Assembly (NCBI RefSeq): GCF_031624635.1
Contig: NZ_JAMQOQ010000007.1
Span: 89,154 to 153,153, forward strand
Source: Halogeometricum sp. S3BR5-2
GTDB taxonomy: Archaea; Halobacteriota; Halobacteria; Halobacteriales; Haloferacaceae
Length of the DNA: 64,000 nucleotides
Reading direction: 5' to 3'
Part shown: positions 17,701 through 25,219 of the stretch, piece by piece
How positions within the stretch are numbered: position 1 is the stretch's first letter
Layout: each line of letters opens with the position of its first letter
Translations under genes and position numbers: made by a program
The notes under the pieces: generated by a model
The model's database searches: none
The model's input: the letters and a program-made list of their open reading frames with translations, nothing else
What the model was told of the DNA's origin: nothing

Positions 17701-18519
17701 GGAGATTCCGAGGTAACTGCGTCGGAAGAACCAGTCGGTGAAGAAGAGGAGACTGCCGTCGAGGAGAATGGATCGTCACCGGTACAGGCAGGTGGTGTAA
17801 CCGTCTCAGATGACGAACTCCAGCGGCACGGGCTCACCCACGACGACGTCCGATTCTTGACCCGCATCCTTGACGTGATGAATGGTGACGCCTCAAATCA
17901 CAGACTCTTGGATTCAATGAATTCGTTCAAGAGCGACTTTGAGGATCTGGATGTGCAACGTCTCGTCGAGAAAGACCTGCTAGAGGAAGGGCGAGCCTGC
18001 GGTCGGAAATACTACACAGTCCTCCCGGCAGGGCGTGAGCTGCTCGGGCAGAAACTCAAGGTCGGTCCTAATCAGGGAGATATCGGTGAGAAGACGCCGC
18101 ACAAAGTTGGTGTGAAGCTACTCGAACTGTGGTTAGATTCCCGCGACGACGTCACACAGGTCGAACCCTACTACGAGTACGATGAAGAGACGGTGTTCGA
18201 CGTCGCCGGCCTCGATGCTGACGGGGAACTCGTGTGGGTCGGTGAAGCCGAACTTGCGAGTAATAACAAACACGCGCCGGTTGACGACTACGACAAGCAG
18301 AGTGCGGTGGATGCGAACGCTATATGGGTGTTCAACAGACGCGAGACAGCCGTCGAGGTGTTGGACCGTCTTGCAGAAGCCGACCGAATAGAACACAGTG
18401 TGAGCGGGCGTGCAGCCCGTCGATTCTCGGATATTCGGGAGGCCGCTGAATCGTTCGACGCAGCTGGGCTGACGACGATCCGGAGTTTCCACAAACTCGA
18501 CCAGGAGTTCAATTCATGA
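14716..18519 (+). CDS. VirD4/HerA-like coupling ATPase with C-terminal winged helix and nuclease-like domain
   Basis: Start chosen at ATG 14716, overlapping the VirB4 stop; an in-frame extension to 14413 would run through that gene. The 1267-residue product has a long N-terminal region, then a P-loop domain with ASTGGGKSK near 505 and a Walker B-like LIIEEAAP near 775. This suits a DNA-translocating coupling protein. After an acidic Ser/Glu-rich linker (about 935-1030) come a winged-helix-like segment (about 1040-1115) and a C-terminal domain with FDVAGLD and WVGEAEL near 1160-1180, the D...ExE arrangement of PD-(D/E)XK nucleases. No separate relaxase gene is visible, so this domain could process DNA; that is inference. 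Confidence 0.8.
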   Translation: MREYLRVTPTSEQLDSAGISRVLASLHKLTNTGSESLTEKLNPFHSETPPRFEFLALSDGPDEPVEFYYGVGENLDTFEKRLRSIYPETFDIERVDVDVASRLIQPVEFTRSEFIDHYEAGQLQYEFGPEEQHALDGEGQTETSETSPLSTGDATAQRATNHLIEIGNTALELAPPSAVPEDGPLTTLEKPTETTEGTILARPTIDAVSPVGVRWSGSATRKKDWMTSLTPFASSDDDDAVTAVDQPGSALASLVDYLMETASPVAFQVVFERRAPWQADAELRREDLLDGRDTFIQELIGSFFAVEERQNGREERQFPESVAKRIEYIDAKNHNRSFTANIRAVGVPVDSASRDELAAQMDSLRPVFDPIDGPYYEVTGKRLRAEGFREQTKEKNARTALQQLLDREIAVGRGKTRPDFVLSGAELANFVLVPSSEQLTVEGTRGTRAEQQSRNPLPWPNPDLIQQFQQGMAVGYALDENGSPQPDPIRIPPNLLTTHYGRFASTGGGKSKAIINDALSLRETTGGPVVIVDRKGDGMCANYLRCHYEHFSGLDDVYQFRVPETLPAFSFFDIRPALEAGRNREDAIQDKVDHFHDIMGMVMGREMYGQAFVANEILSYLIKALFDEEYGSNVFGLDDLFAAALQMQRERTIPPVSADNTNVEESLTRHFSKDDHQFQVSMDAVGNRLDKLREDTHLRRIFSHVPEQDETGEYVDNRFDFREFLDEDITILFDLGDLRPEAQRAITLLLLSNLWDAVQVRRRDGQTDYEKLTNLIIEEAAPIAATKLVSEQLLPQGRSFGLSMGLVMQFPGQVRNRSERAYDEVLNNIKTKLIGNISIERDLAESLAHEDLSPTDLRNRINTLPSGEWIAQLPSPSFGETGPAPFSVKPLPIAPGHPESDEPFSVEQADHFETVALPRLSERTQAQYGLAETTNESETADDSWGSRANDEGPTFVDSTSPVESTQSSFLRQATNGSASDEEKKEKDADTTPSLSGDSEVTASEEPVGEEEETAVEENGSSPVQAGGVTVSDDELQRHGLTHDDVRFLTRILDVMNGDASNHRLLDSMNSFKSDFEDLDVQRLVEKDLLEEGRACGRKYYTVLPAGRELLGQKLKVGPNQGDIGEKTPHKVGVKLLELWLDSRDDVTQVEPYYEYDEETVFDVAGLDADGELVWVGEAELASNNKHAPVDDYDKQSAVDANAIWVFNRRETAVEVLDRLAEADRIEHSVSGRAARRFSDIREAAESFDAAGLTTIRSFHKLDQEFNS

Positions 18520-19400
18520 GTTGGCGCCAAGCTACGCGCGAGGAGATCTACAGGTACTACATAGAAGAGTTCCCCTCGTACATCGACGAACTCCCACCGT
18601 TCATCACAGCAAAGGGGCCGAAGCAGTACGCACTCGCGTTTCGAGACCCTCACCCGGTACGGAAAGACGGAGTCCCAGACAAGGACTTCATCCGACGAGA
18701 TACGTGGCAAACGAACGTCTCAGGTGAACGGACCTCGGCGGCATTCCACGAGTTCAACGACGTCCTCGAGTTCCTCTGCCATCCAGCACGGAACGATCCA
18801 CTCGGACGGAGCAACTTCGCACTCGCCGACCCCGATCTGCTCGACAAACCAGACCCGCGTCCTGATGCAGTCTACTACGCTCTCGATCACTGGGAACGGC
18901 CGTGGGTGCTCCTCGTCGATATCGACGCGAAAACGATCGCTCGAGAGCGAGCAACACGAGCAGTACCTGACAGAGATGGTACGGGAGACAGCGAGGTGCT
19001 GCTCGATACCGCGGGCATTTTCGAAGCGGACCCGGTAGGCTACCCGTATTCCTTCGAGGATGTTGAACGGGCTATCGAGTACGGCTTCGAGCTACGAGAT
19101 ATCTTCGAGGACGACTTCAACGCCGAGGAGACGGTAGTGGTGTACAGCGGCCAAGGCGTTCACGTTTATGTCCTCGATACGGGCCCTGCCCATCGGTACG
19201 ACGCGAAGAGCCGAGAAGTGCTGAACGACCTTCTGCAAGACACCTACGAGATTCCCATCGACCCAGTAGTTACCGCCGACCGACGTCGAGTCACCCGACT
19301 CCCCTACTCGTTGCACGCTGACGTCTGCAGTATCGTCACGCCGATAGAGAGTCCAAACTTCGACGTTCGGTCTGCAACACCGGAGATCATCCAGTCATGA
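18516..19400 (+). CDS. Archaeal primase small (catalytic) subunit homologue
   Basis: A 294-residue PriS-like protein. The metal-binding motif LVDIDAK holds D135 and D137, the nucleotide-binding motif SGQGVH is at 211-216, and the third motif, with D250 and RRVTRLPYSLH at 257-267, matches the archaeal and eukaryotic primase pattern. It would synthesise RNA or DNA primers, here plausibly for complementary-strand synthesis after conjugative transfer or for element replication. Its ATG overlaps the coupling ATPase stop and its own stop overlaps the next gene, so it belongs to the operon. It is shorter than chromosomal PriS (about 380 residues) and should be an element-encoded paralogue. Confidence 0.88.
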   Translation: MSWRQATREEIYRYYIEEFPSYIDELPPFITAKGPKQYALAFRDPHPVRKDGVPDKDFIRRDTWQTNVSGERTSAAFHEFNDVLEFLCHPARNDPLGRSNFALADPDLLDKPDPRPDAVYYALDHWERPWVLLVDIDAKTIARERATRAVPDRDGTGDSEVLLDTAGIFEADPVGYPYSFEDVERAIEYGFELRDIFEDDFNAEETVVVYSGQGVHVYVLDTGPAHRYDAKSREVLNDLLQDTYEIPIDPVVTADRRRVTRLPYSLHADVCSIVTPIESPNFDVRSATPEIIQS

Positions 19401-20908
19401 GTCAGTCAACCCCTGTCGAGGACGAGCGTACCGCCTACCGCGTTGCGACGCTCCCGCTTGAATACGGCACGACACGCATTAACCAACTGTTCACGCGAGG
19501 CTACAATCGCTACATCGTCGACGGCGAAGATCAACCGGAAGATCTGTTGAACGATCTCGAGCGGTTCGGGACGGCGGCGTTCAAAGAAGACGTCAGGGCC
19601 AACGCCGCAGAGGAGCCCTTCGTCGACGAACCCGGAACGCTCGCCGTCCTTGCGACGTTGAACGCAATCTGCGTGAAATCACACCCAAAGTTCGAACACG
19701 TTCCACCGCGAAAGGTACAGGTCCTCTACGATATTCGCGAACTCTACGTCAACAATCTCGCCTCTCTCCTTCGAGAATTCGGTGATGGGAGTCTCCAACA
19801 GGATATCGCGGAGGTGCTGTACGCGAAAGACCCCGGAGAGGACGGACCACACCCCGGTCGCGTTTGTACTGGAATCAAAGAGATGCCCGAATTCAGTGAC
19901 GGGTTGTATCTCGAAATTCCGATGGCTGCAGCGTCGAGGGATTGCCTCGTTCACGCCGATACTGAGACAGGCGAATCCGGAGAACTGCTCACTCGTGTCA
20001 AGAACAACCATCTCTATGTGCCGGCTGGTGATTTCGATACGAAGTATCGCGAGTATGCCAGACGTGCGTTCAAGAAGCTCCTGCGAGTCCAAGAGGAGAA
20101 CCTCTCAGAAGACCAGCTCACGTGGCTGACGACGAATGAGTCGGCCATCACAGAGCGCATCGACCGCTTCATCGAGACGGGACACCACGAACGGATCTGG
20201 CAAGACTGGAACCCCGGTGAACGGACCATCCGTGTGCTTCGGGATGCGATTCGAGACGCTCCAGACGAGGTTGTCTCACTGGGAGAGTTCCACTCGGCGA
20301 AGGAGCTGTTTGAAGCGGTGGAGGCATACGACTCGGAAGCGAGCTGGAAGCGAGACGTCTGTAATCGGATTTCGAGTCCACGGAGCCTCGGGAACCTTCT
20401 CGCATCCCAGCGTGACCACCGAAGTTTGACTATCCGGCAGCACGGAAATACGAACCACTATCGGGTTCAGGAGTCTTCGCGTGGCGTCCAGCCCCTCGAT
20501 GTCGAGTCAATCGAGGATCTGTTCGAACTCCCCTGTATGGCGAATATGGCCGAACGTCTCCACGAGAAGAAGCCAGTCCGAAAGGACCTGTACAACTTCG
20601 CCCGGATGGTGATGTGGCTGCCACAGTATCAGAACAGCGACCTCGAGACGATTGTCGCAGACCTCAAGGACGTCTTCTCACGGTGGCCGTGGTACGATGA
20701 ACAGGTTACCGATTACCAGATTCGCTACGAGTTCTCGAACACGATTGGAGGCGACACCCCGCTTCCGATGAACTGCGACAACGATGATATGCAGCGGTAC
20801 TGCATCGGTCAGGACCAGTGTCCGTATTCGATTTGGGGGAGCCTCCCCTTCCCGGATGAGATGTACGATCGACTACGTGAAGCCGAGGGTAAGGAAAACG
20901 AGTTCTAA
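19397..20908 (+). CDS. Primase large subunit homologue with Fe-S cluster domain
   Basis: The C-terminal 130 residues of this 503-residue protein carry the PriL cluster pattern: C380 in ELPCMANMAERLH, then RKDLYNFARM, then YDEQVTDYQIRYE, and C460, C469 and C475. Four Cys ligands with an intervening T-x-YQI segment are characteristic of the [4Fe-4S] domain of archaeal PriL. The N-terminal two thirds are helical and diverged. Directly coupled to the PriS-like gene, so the element probably encodes a complete heterodimeric primase. Last gene of the operon. Confidence 0.8.
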   Translation: MSQSTPVEDERTAYRVATLPLEYGTTRINQLFTRGYNRYIVDGEDQPEDLLNDLERFGTAAFKEDVRANAAEEPFVDEPGTLAVLATLNAICVKSHPKFEHVPPRKVQVLYDIRELYVNNLASLLREFGDGSLQQDIAEVLYAKDPGEDGPHPGRVCTGIKEMPEFSDGLYLEIPMAAASRDCLVHADTETGESGELLTRVKNNHLYVPAGDFDTKYREYARRAFKKLLRVQEENLSEDQLTWLTTNESAITERIDRFIETGHHERIWQDWNPGERTIRVLRDAIRDAPDEVVSLGEFHSAKELFEAVEAYDSEASWKRDVCNRISSPRSLGNLLASQRDHRSLTIRQHGNTNHYRVQESSRGVQPLDVESIEDLFELPCMANMAERLHEKKPVRKDLYNFARMVMWLPQYQNSDLETIVADLKDVFSRWPWYDEQVTDYQIRYEFSNTIGGDTPLPMNCDNDDMQRYCIGQDQCPYSIWGSLPFPDEMYDRLREAEGKENEF

Positions 20909-21396
20909 CGCAGACAGTCGGTTGTCAGGAATCATACCATTATTCAGAAGATGGGAGTGTGACGGATATTAAAATCTCGTCATCCACTTTTCAGGCCTTG
21001 TATCGACCAATTTGGACAAAATCGGATGAGTCACTAGGAGCAACATCACGTAGCCCATCATTTGCCGTCAGTCAGTTATGCCCAGTTTCAATTACACTGC
21101 GAATCAGATTCTCTCGAATTCAAGGGTTTCACCACTTCGTCAAGCACAATTTCACCCAATCACTGTATCGTAGAACTCGTCGAGGACATCAATAGCGTCT
21201 GAGAACTGCCCGACGGCCTTCTTGCTGAATTTAAGCCCGTTTCATCCCATTCTGTACCTCCAGAATTGTCCAAAGGAAGGCTAGGGTACAGCGGTGCAAG
21301 CGCCGCTGGCTCTCTCGGGCCGAAGGGCCATCAAACGACGACTGTCTCTAGCCGATATGTCAGAATTCACTCACAGGGTGGTGATGCGATCCGCGA
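20909..21396. other. Gene-free stretch after the conjugation operon
   Basis: About 490 bases without a convincing frame on either strand. A reverse-strand stretch near 21150-21230 can be read as a 28-residue open segment (GLKFSKKAVGQF...) but has no start and stops at once; it may be a remnant. No transposon ends were recognised. Confidence 0.4.
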
Positions 21397-21456
21397 TGGA
21401 GTTTGTCGCCCCCGAGAGGGGCGAGGGGGCTGTCGTAGGCACCCCACTCAACAACC
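21397..21456 (+). promoter_or_regulatory. Structured GC-rich leader
   Basis: Begins GGAGTTTGTCG. Hairpin 1 is GCCCC (21408-21412) with GGGGC (21418-21422); a second G-run (21425-21429) can pair with CCCC near 21442. It ends directly before the start codon at 21457. Member of the 16-copy leader family. Confidence 0.65.
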
Positions 21457-21900
21457 ATGTCATCTGAACACGAGCAACAGCAATCACGACTCTCTAGCGA
21501 GCAGGCGGAGCAACTGAGCGAAGAATCGCGGACAGATCTCGAACTGACGCTCCCTCACAACAGAAGTCAGACTAGCATCGTCTCATTTGTCGAGTGCGCA
21601 CTCGTCGAACTCACCCACGAAGACGTCGGAGCCGAGTTCGTCTCGACGAGCGTAGCGGGCGTGAAGCGAACACAGTTCATCGCCGTCGACGACGTCGGCC
21701 AGCGGTTCCAGAAGCGGTATTTCGACGAGCGTCTCGGCTGGCACGAAACGACAGTCAGCCGTGAAGCGGTTCGTGAGGAGTTGGTCAACCGACTCACACA
21801 GCGGTCGTCACTGGGCTGTGGTGTGGGTCAGCATGGCGTCGTTGGCGACCCCGACAAATTCCAGGTGATGCCAGTTCGGAAGCTGCGAGTTCAGGAGTGA
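21457..21900 (+). CDS. Haloarchaeal plasmid protein of unknown function
   Basis: 147 residues, acidic, with a Glu/Gln/Ser-rich N-terminus (1-25) and a compact domain from about 35 that contains the pattern AEFVSTSVAGVKRTQFIAVD. No membrane segment, no metal-binding motif, no catalytic signature recognised. Cargo gene just after the conjugation operon, headed by a structured leader and followed by the inverted repeat at 21904. Confidence 0.6.
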   Translation: MSSEHEQQQSRLSSEQAEQLSEESRTDLELTLPHNRSQTSIVSFVECALVELTHEDVGAEFVSTSVAGVKRTQFIAVDDVGQRFQKRYFDERLGWHETTVSREAVREELVNRLTQRSSLGCGVGQHGVVGDPDKFQVMPVRKLRVQE

Positions 21901-21903
21901 TGT

Positions 21904-21946
21904 CTTAACCAACAATAGCATAAGACCATAACGTCTGTTGGTTAAG
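21904..21946. promoter_or_regulatory. Operator-like inverted repeat TTAACCAAC / GTTGGTTAA
   Basis: Perfect 11-bp arms CTTAACCAACA (21904-21914) and TGTTGGTTAAG (21936-21946), spacer 21 bases. The same arms recur at 23070-23111, 36892-36931 and 60541-60580, and as a half site at 39421. Here it lies 92 bases upstream of the HTH regulator gene at 22038; a TATA-like ACTATATCC sits between them. Confidence 0.7.
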
Positions 21947-22037
21947 ATTGTGGCCAGTTGGTGGATTCCACCCCGCACAAAGTCAGGAAACTATTCCCCA
22001 AAGTAAGAACTATATCCTGTGCCACGCAAGAACAAGT

Positions 22038-22571
22038 ATGTCCAACAGCGAGTCTCCAGACGGCCCGCCTTCCTTCGAGGATGCGTTTCGTGGCGACGAT
22101 GTTGAGCAACGCATCTACGGGACGATTCTCCAGACTCGTGAGCCGACAACAGCGAGCGCCATCGCCAACGTCGCCGACTGTGACTCGAAAACTGCTCGGA
22201 AATATCTGGGCTGGTTCAGTGAACTCGGTATCGTCACGCGCCACGATGGCCATCCAGCCACATACGAGCGCAACGACGCCTACTTCGAGTGGCGGCGAAT
22301 CAACCAGCTCGCGGCCGACCACTCCGTCGAAGACCTCCAGCAGCACGTTCGGGAACTGAGCTCGCGGATCGAGGAGTACGAGGATACGTATGGTGCTCCG
22401 ACGCCAGCGGCTGTCGACGCCGTCGCCACTGCAGAATCGAGCGACGACCGAACAATCGATGACGTGTACGGTGACCTCGGCGACTGGGCGACTGCCATCA
22501 AGGAGCGAACACGCTACGAACGTGCCCGTCAGCAACGCGCAAGCACTGAAACCGAACAGGTATCCGGGTAG
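22038..22571 (+). CDS. HTH antitoxin-like regulator (paired with TumE-like toxin)
   Basis: Start at ATG 22038 preceded by a TATA-like box; upstream codons in frame run through the operator. The 177-residue protein has a winged-helix domain at about 20-75 (EQRIYGTILQTREPTTASAI, then CDSKTARKYLGWFSELGIV) and a coiled-coil-like C-terminal half. It looks like the haloarchaeal DUF7342-type HTH family. A diverged copy (25220-25759) sits beside a diverged copy of the next gene, so the two genes form a unit; the HTH protein is probably antitoxin and autorepressor. Confidence 0.65.
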   Translation: MSNSESPDGPPSFEDAFRGDDVEQRIYGTILQTREPTTASAIANVADCDSKTARKYLGWFSELGIVTRHDGHPATYERNDAYFEWRRINQLAADHSVEDLQQHVRELSSRIEEYEDTYGAPTPAAVDAVATAESSDDRTIDDVYGDLGDWATAIKERTRYERARQQRASTETEQVSG

Positions 22572-22579
22572 TCACACCG

Positions 22580-23014
22580 ATGGTGCCGCCCACAGGTGAC
22601 GGCGGAAGCCCCGCCCCTATTGATCGCCCGATACTCGAGTTCCTGCGGACGCGTCTTCAAGCAACGGGTCAGGTCGCAACAGCACGTATCACCGACGCGA
22701 GCGGCCATTTCGAACTTCGTGTGACACTCGCGCCATCGTACTATCCGGACTCCGTCGAGGAGACGACTCTGACTGTTCGCTGGTACACGAACGACGACTT
22801 CAAAATTCACTACCGGGAGGTTCAGTCAGACCGCTCCTGGGAATGTCGGTGGGATCGTCATCCCAACCCTCACAACACCCGAGACCATTTCCACCCCCCA
22901 CCGGCTGCCCCTACCCCCGGCGACGATGCTTCATGGCCGACCGACCATCGCGACGTGCTTCGGCTCGTCCTCGACGAAATTGAAGACCGGATAGCGACCC
23001 TGTGGAGTGAGTAA
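22580..23014 (+). CDS. TumE-like toxin candidate
   Basis: 144 residues. The middle has a beta-rich core with TVRWYTNDDFKIHYRE and a Trp/Arg/His segment CRWDRHPNPHNTRDHFHPPP, which resembles the 'RWDN-PHH-...-PHHxH' pattern of TumE-family toxins (formerly DUF6516). Eight bases downstream of its HTH partner, so co-transcribed. TumE proteins are thought to be RNases in type II toxin-antitoxin modules; the activity here is inferred from the pattern and pairing only. Confidence 0.6.
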   Translation: MVPPTGDGGSPAPIDRPILEFLRTRLQATGQVATARITDASGHFELRVTLAPSYYPDSVEETTLTVRWYTNDDFKIHYREVQSDRSWECRWDRHPNPHNTRDHFHPPPAAPTPGDDASWPTDHRDVLRLVLDEIEDRIATLWSE

Positions 23015-23069
23015 GGGATGTCCCAAAGGTGAACTTATATCGCGAACAATTTCGTCACTCCGCTGCGAA

Positions 23070-23111
23070 TTAACCAACACAGAACCATAGCCCCCTTGCA
23101 CCGTTGGTTAA
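23070..23111. promoter_or_regulatory. Operator-like inverted repeat TTAACCAAC / GTTGGTTAA
   Basis: Arms at 23070-23078 and 23103-23111, spacer 24 bases. It lies 16 bases before the structured leader of the gene at 23183. Same motif as at 21904, 36892 and 60541. Confidence 0.7.
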
Positions 23112-23125
23112 ACACGTAGCAGAGA

Positions 23126-23182
23126 GCAGTTTGTCCGCGCCTGAGAGGCCGAGGCGCGTAGATTCGCGCCGACGTGATTCCC
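23126..23182 (+). promoter_or_regulatory. Structured leader with mutually exclusive hairpins
   Basis: Starts AGTTTGTCC. GCGCC (23137-23141) can pair with GGCGC (23153-23157), but GGCGCG (23153-23158) pairs even better with CGCGCC (23165-23170). Both cannot form together, an attenuator-like arrangement 12 bases before ATG 23183. Confidence 0.65.
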
Positions 23183-23473
23183 ATGCCCGGTACAGACACA
23201 CTCGACGATGCATCAGCCGACCACGAACGGTTTGAAGCGGAACTCGTCGCACAGGACCGAGATGCCGCCCGCGTCGCAATAGCGGATATTGACGACGAAA
23301 GGGCCCATTCTCTCGTCAACAACCTCGTCGACGACGACGTCGTCATTCCCATCCCCAACGAACGCGTTCTCGTCCACGAACCAAGCGACGAAGCATTCGA
23401 CTCGATTCTCCAACTCGCACTCTTTCATCGGGGCTGGACTGCCGCTCACGACACCGACGAGGGAGGAGAGTGA
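23183..23473 (+). CDS. Small acidic haloarchaeal protein, unknown function
   Basis: 96 residues from ATG 23183; GTG 23174 in frame is possible, but the leader points to the ATG. Very acidic, mostly helical in appearance, with the phrase AIADIDDERAHSLVNNLVDDDVVIPIPNERV read in two blocks. No known motif. A 16-codon frame (23473-23523) with a CTFC motif follows directly and may be a truncated zinc-binding gene. Preceded by both the shared operator and a structured leader. Confidence 0.55.
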   Translation: MPGTDTLDDASADHERFEAELVAQDRDAARVAIADIDDERAHSLVNNLVDDDVVIPIPNERVLVHEPSDEAFDSILQLALFHRGWTAAHDTDEGGE

Positions 23474-23533
23474 TGCAACAGACACTTGCTGGCTGTACCT
23501 TCTGTGATGCGCTCTCGATGTGAAGTCACGGGG

Positions 23534-24628
23534 TTACGACCCACAGAAGTTCTGGGTGGCGAAAACCTTCGTGCCGTCATCAACCTCAACGACGGCGATC
23601 CCGATGCCTTCCTTGCTGAATCGGTCTCGAAGCAGATTTTCTCGATGCCCCGGCGAGTTCATCCACTGCGTCACAATCCCTTCAGCGAGGGCCTTGTTCG
23701 TATCGTAATACTGTTCGCCGTCGTCGGTTTGGACGTGTTCTTTGTACCACGTTTGCGCGATGTTCTCCCCACTGAGTCGACAGTCGATACCGAACTGCTC
23801 GTAGCGATCTTCCATTGTCTCACCACTTGGAGAGTCGTGCGCGAAATACCCGTCCTCAGCCATATCCTCAGAATGGGAGACAGCGACTTCCTGCAAGTCT
23901 GCGCTGTACTGGAGGGTACTGACGCCTTCTTCGGACCGCCGTGCGTTCACGGCGTCGTGAACGAACTCTTGAACCCGTTGAGCGTCGAGGTCTTCCCCGA
24001 ATAATCCCTCACCATCACTGCCAGTTTCGCTTGCTTCGGTCGTCAACGTCGATGCACCACCGCTGGTCTCACCGCCCTGTCCGCCAGTATTGAGATTCGG
24101 GATGTCGACACCAGAGAGATTGATCGGGGAGTCGATCACGCCGGTTTGGACGGCGCCGATGGCACCGAGAAGTGTTGTGAAGAGACCACCGATGATTCGA
24201 CGACGAGTCACCACTGGCGACTTCGAGCCTGCTTCGTCGAACGAGGGCTTCTCTGGGGTCTGGTGCGACCGGGGTTTAATGCTCCCATCGGCATTGACAT
24301 CAGGTCCCCTCATACCCGTTTTTTCGGGGGTCTTCCCAGCTGCTCTCGACGACCCCGAGGCATGCCGTGTTCGAGAGGGGCGGCTCTGGCCTGTTTTCTT
24401 TGACTGCCCGAACGTGGGTTTCGGAGGCGTCCGTGACCTGCTTGGTCGCCGCGAAGAGGATTTGCGAGTTGAGTCGGTGGATTGTTTTTGGTAGTAGAGG
24501 CCGGGGCAGTCGTGTTTTTCGGGGAGTCGGTGGTCGCCACAGACTCGTTCGCGACAGTAGTTACAGCGGGTGCTGAGTCCTTCTTCTTCGAGACTCGTCC
24601 CGCAGTAGTGGCATTCCCTCGCTCCCAT
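23534..24628 (-). CDS. AN1-type zinc finger protein with CAP (SCP/PR-1) domain
   Basis: 364 residues. N-terminal AN1-like zinc finger (about 5-42) with C6, C9, C21, C24, C29, H32 and a later H-D-C. Then a basic Ser/Arg/Pro linker, one membrane helix at about 146-164 (IIGGLFTTLLGAIGAVQTGVI), and a C-terminal CAP domain (about 215-364) with YFAHDSPSGETMEDR, GENIAQ and WMNSPGHRENLL, the cavity His/Glu signatures. The zinc finger would be cytoplasmic and the CAP domain external. Cytoplasmic AN1 fused to an extracellular CAP domain suggests a membrane-bound sensor or processing factor; the target is unknown. Runs convergent to the small gene before it. Confidence 0.8.
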   Translation of the reverse strand: MGARECHYCGTSLEEEGLSTRCNYCRERVCGDHRLPEKHDCPGLYYQKQSTDSTRKSSSRRPSRSRTPPKPTFGQSKKTGQSRPSRTRHASGSSRAAGKTPEKTGMRGPDVNADGSIKPRSHQTPEKPSFDEAGSKSPVVTRRRIIGGLFTTLLGAIGAVQTGVIDSPINLSGVDIPNLNTGGQGGETSGGASTLTTEASETGSDGEGLFGEDLDAQRVQEFVHDAVNARRSEEGVSTLQYSADLQEVAVSHSEDMAEDGYFAHDSPSGETMEDRYEQFGIDCRLSGENIAQTWYKEHVQTDDGEQYYDTNKALAEGIVTQWMNSPGHRENLLRDRFSKEGIGIAVVEVDDGTKVFATQNFCGS

Positions 24629-24765
24629 ATTGATACAGAGAATGTAGTCTTCTTTGATATGAATGTTCGGTTGAGAGAGACCGCAATTGATCCTGGCCTG
24701 TAGTCACCGAAAGAGAAACTGATGACTTACAGACGCTGCTATAGGAGACGCTCTCGTTTCGAGGA

Positions 24766-25215
24766 CTAGCGATTCTGACTGGAGGTCAGTTCGGGGAGAG
24801 TCTCGGAGAAGAGGGTATCAAGTATTTCCCACAGAATTTCTGAAGGGACGTTCGCCTCTATCTCCGCTGGTCTATGATGTGCCCCCTCGGAGTCTGCTCG
24901 AGAGTATTGGAAGTGAACTGGACCGAGGTCTGGGTGGTCATCGTCACGATGCCACCCACAACTGAGTCCTGTATTCGGATCTGCGTAGTGAATGCGATAC
25001 TGTTGTCCCTCTTTATCGAATCGCCACTCGACATCGAGAGTTGGTGACTGTGGGCCAGTCGGAGGGCTAACCCGGTCGGAGTCTATTGTCGCACGTATCG
25101 AGGTCTTGATGATGCTATCGGGTTCGTACGTGACTGCAGTGACAGTGGGGTATCGTTGGAGGATGTCTTTCAATTCCCGGTAGACTTGCCTATCGATGTC
25201 GCCTGAGAGCCCCAT
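24766..25215 (-). CDS. TumE-like toxin candidate (second copy)
   Basis: 149 residues with the same plan as the protein at 22580: LDVEWRFDKEGQQYRIHYAD, then CGWHRDDDHPDLGPVHFQYS with clustered Trp, Arg and His. Sequence identity is low, so the two pairs are diverged, not a recent duplication. Lies four bases after its HTH partner on the reverse strand. Proposed as the toxin of a type II module by pattern and pairing. Confidence 0.6.
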   Translation of the reverse strand: MGLSGDIDRQVYRELKDILQRYPTVTAVTYEPDSIIKTSIRATIDSDRVSPPTGPQSPTLDVEWRFDKEGQQYRIHYADPNTGLSCGWHRDDDHPDLGPVHFQYSRADSEGAHHRPAEIEANVPSEILWEILDTLFSETLPELTSSQNR

Positions 25216-25219
25216 ATAT

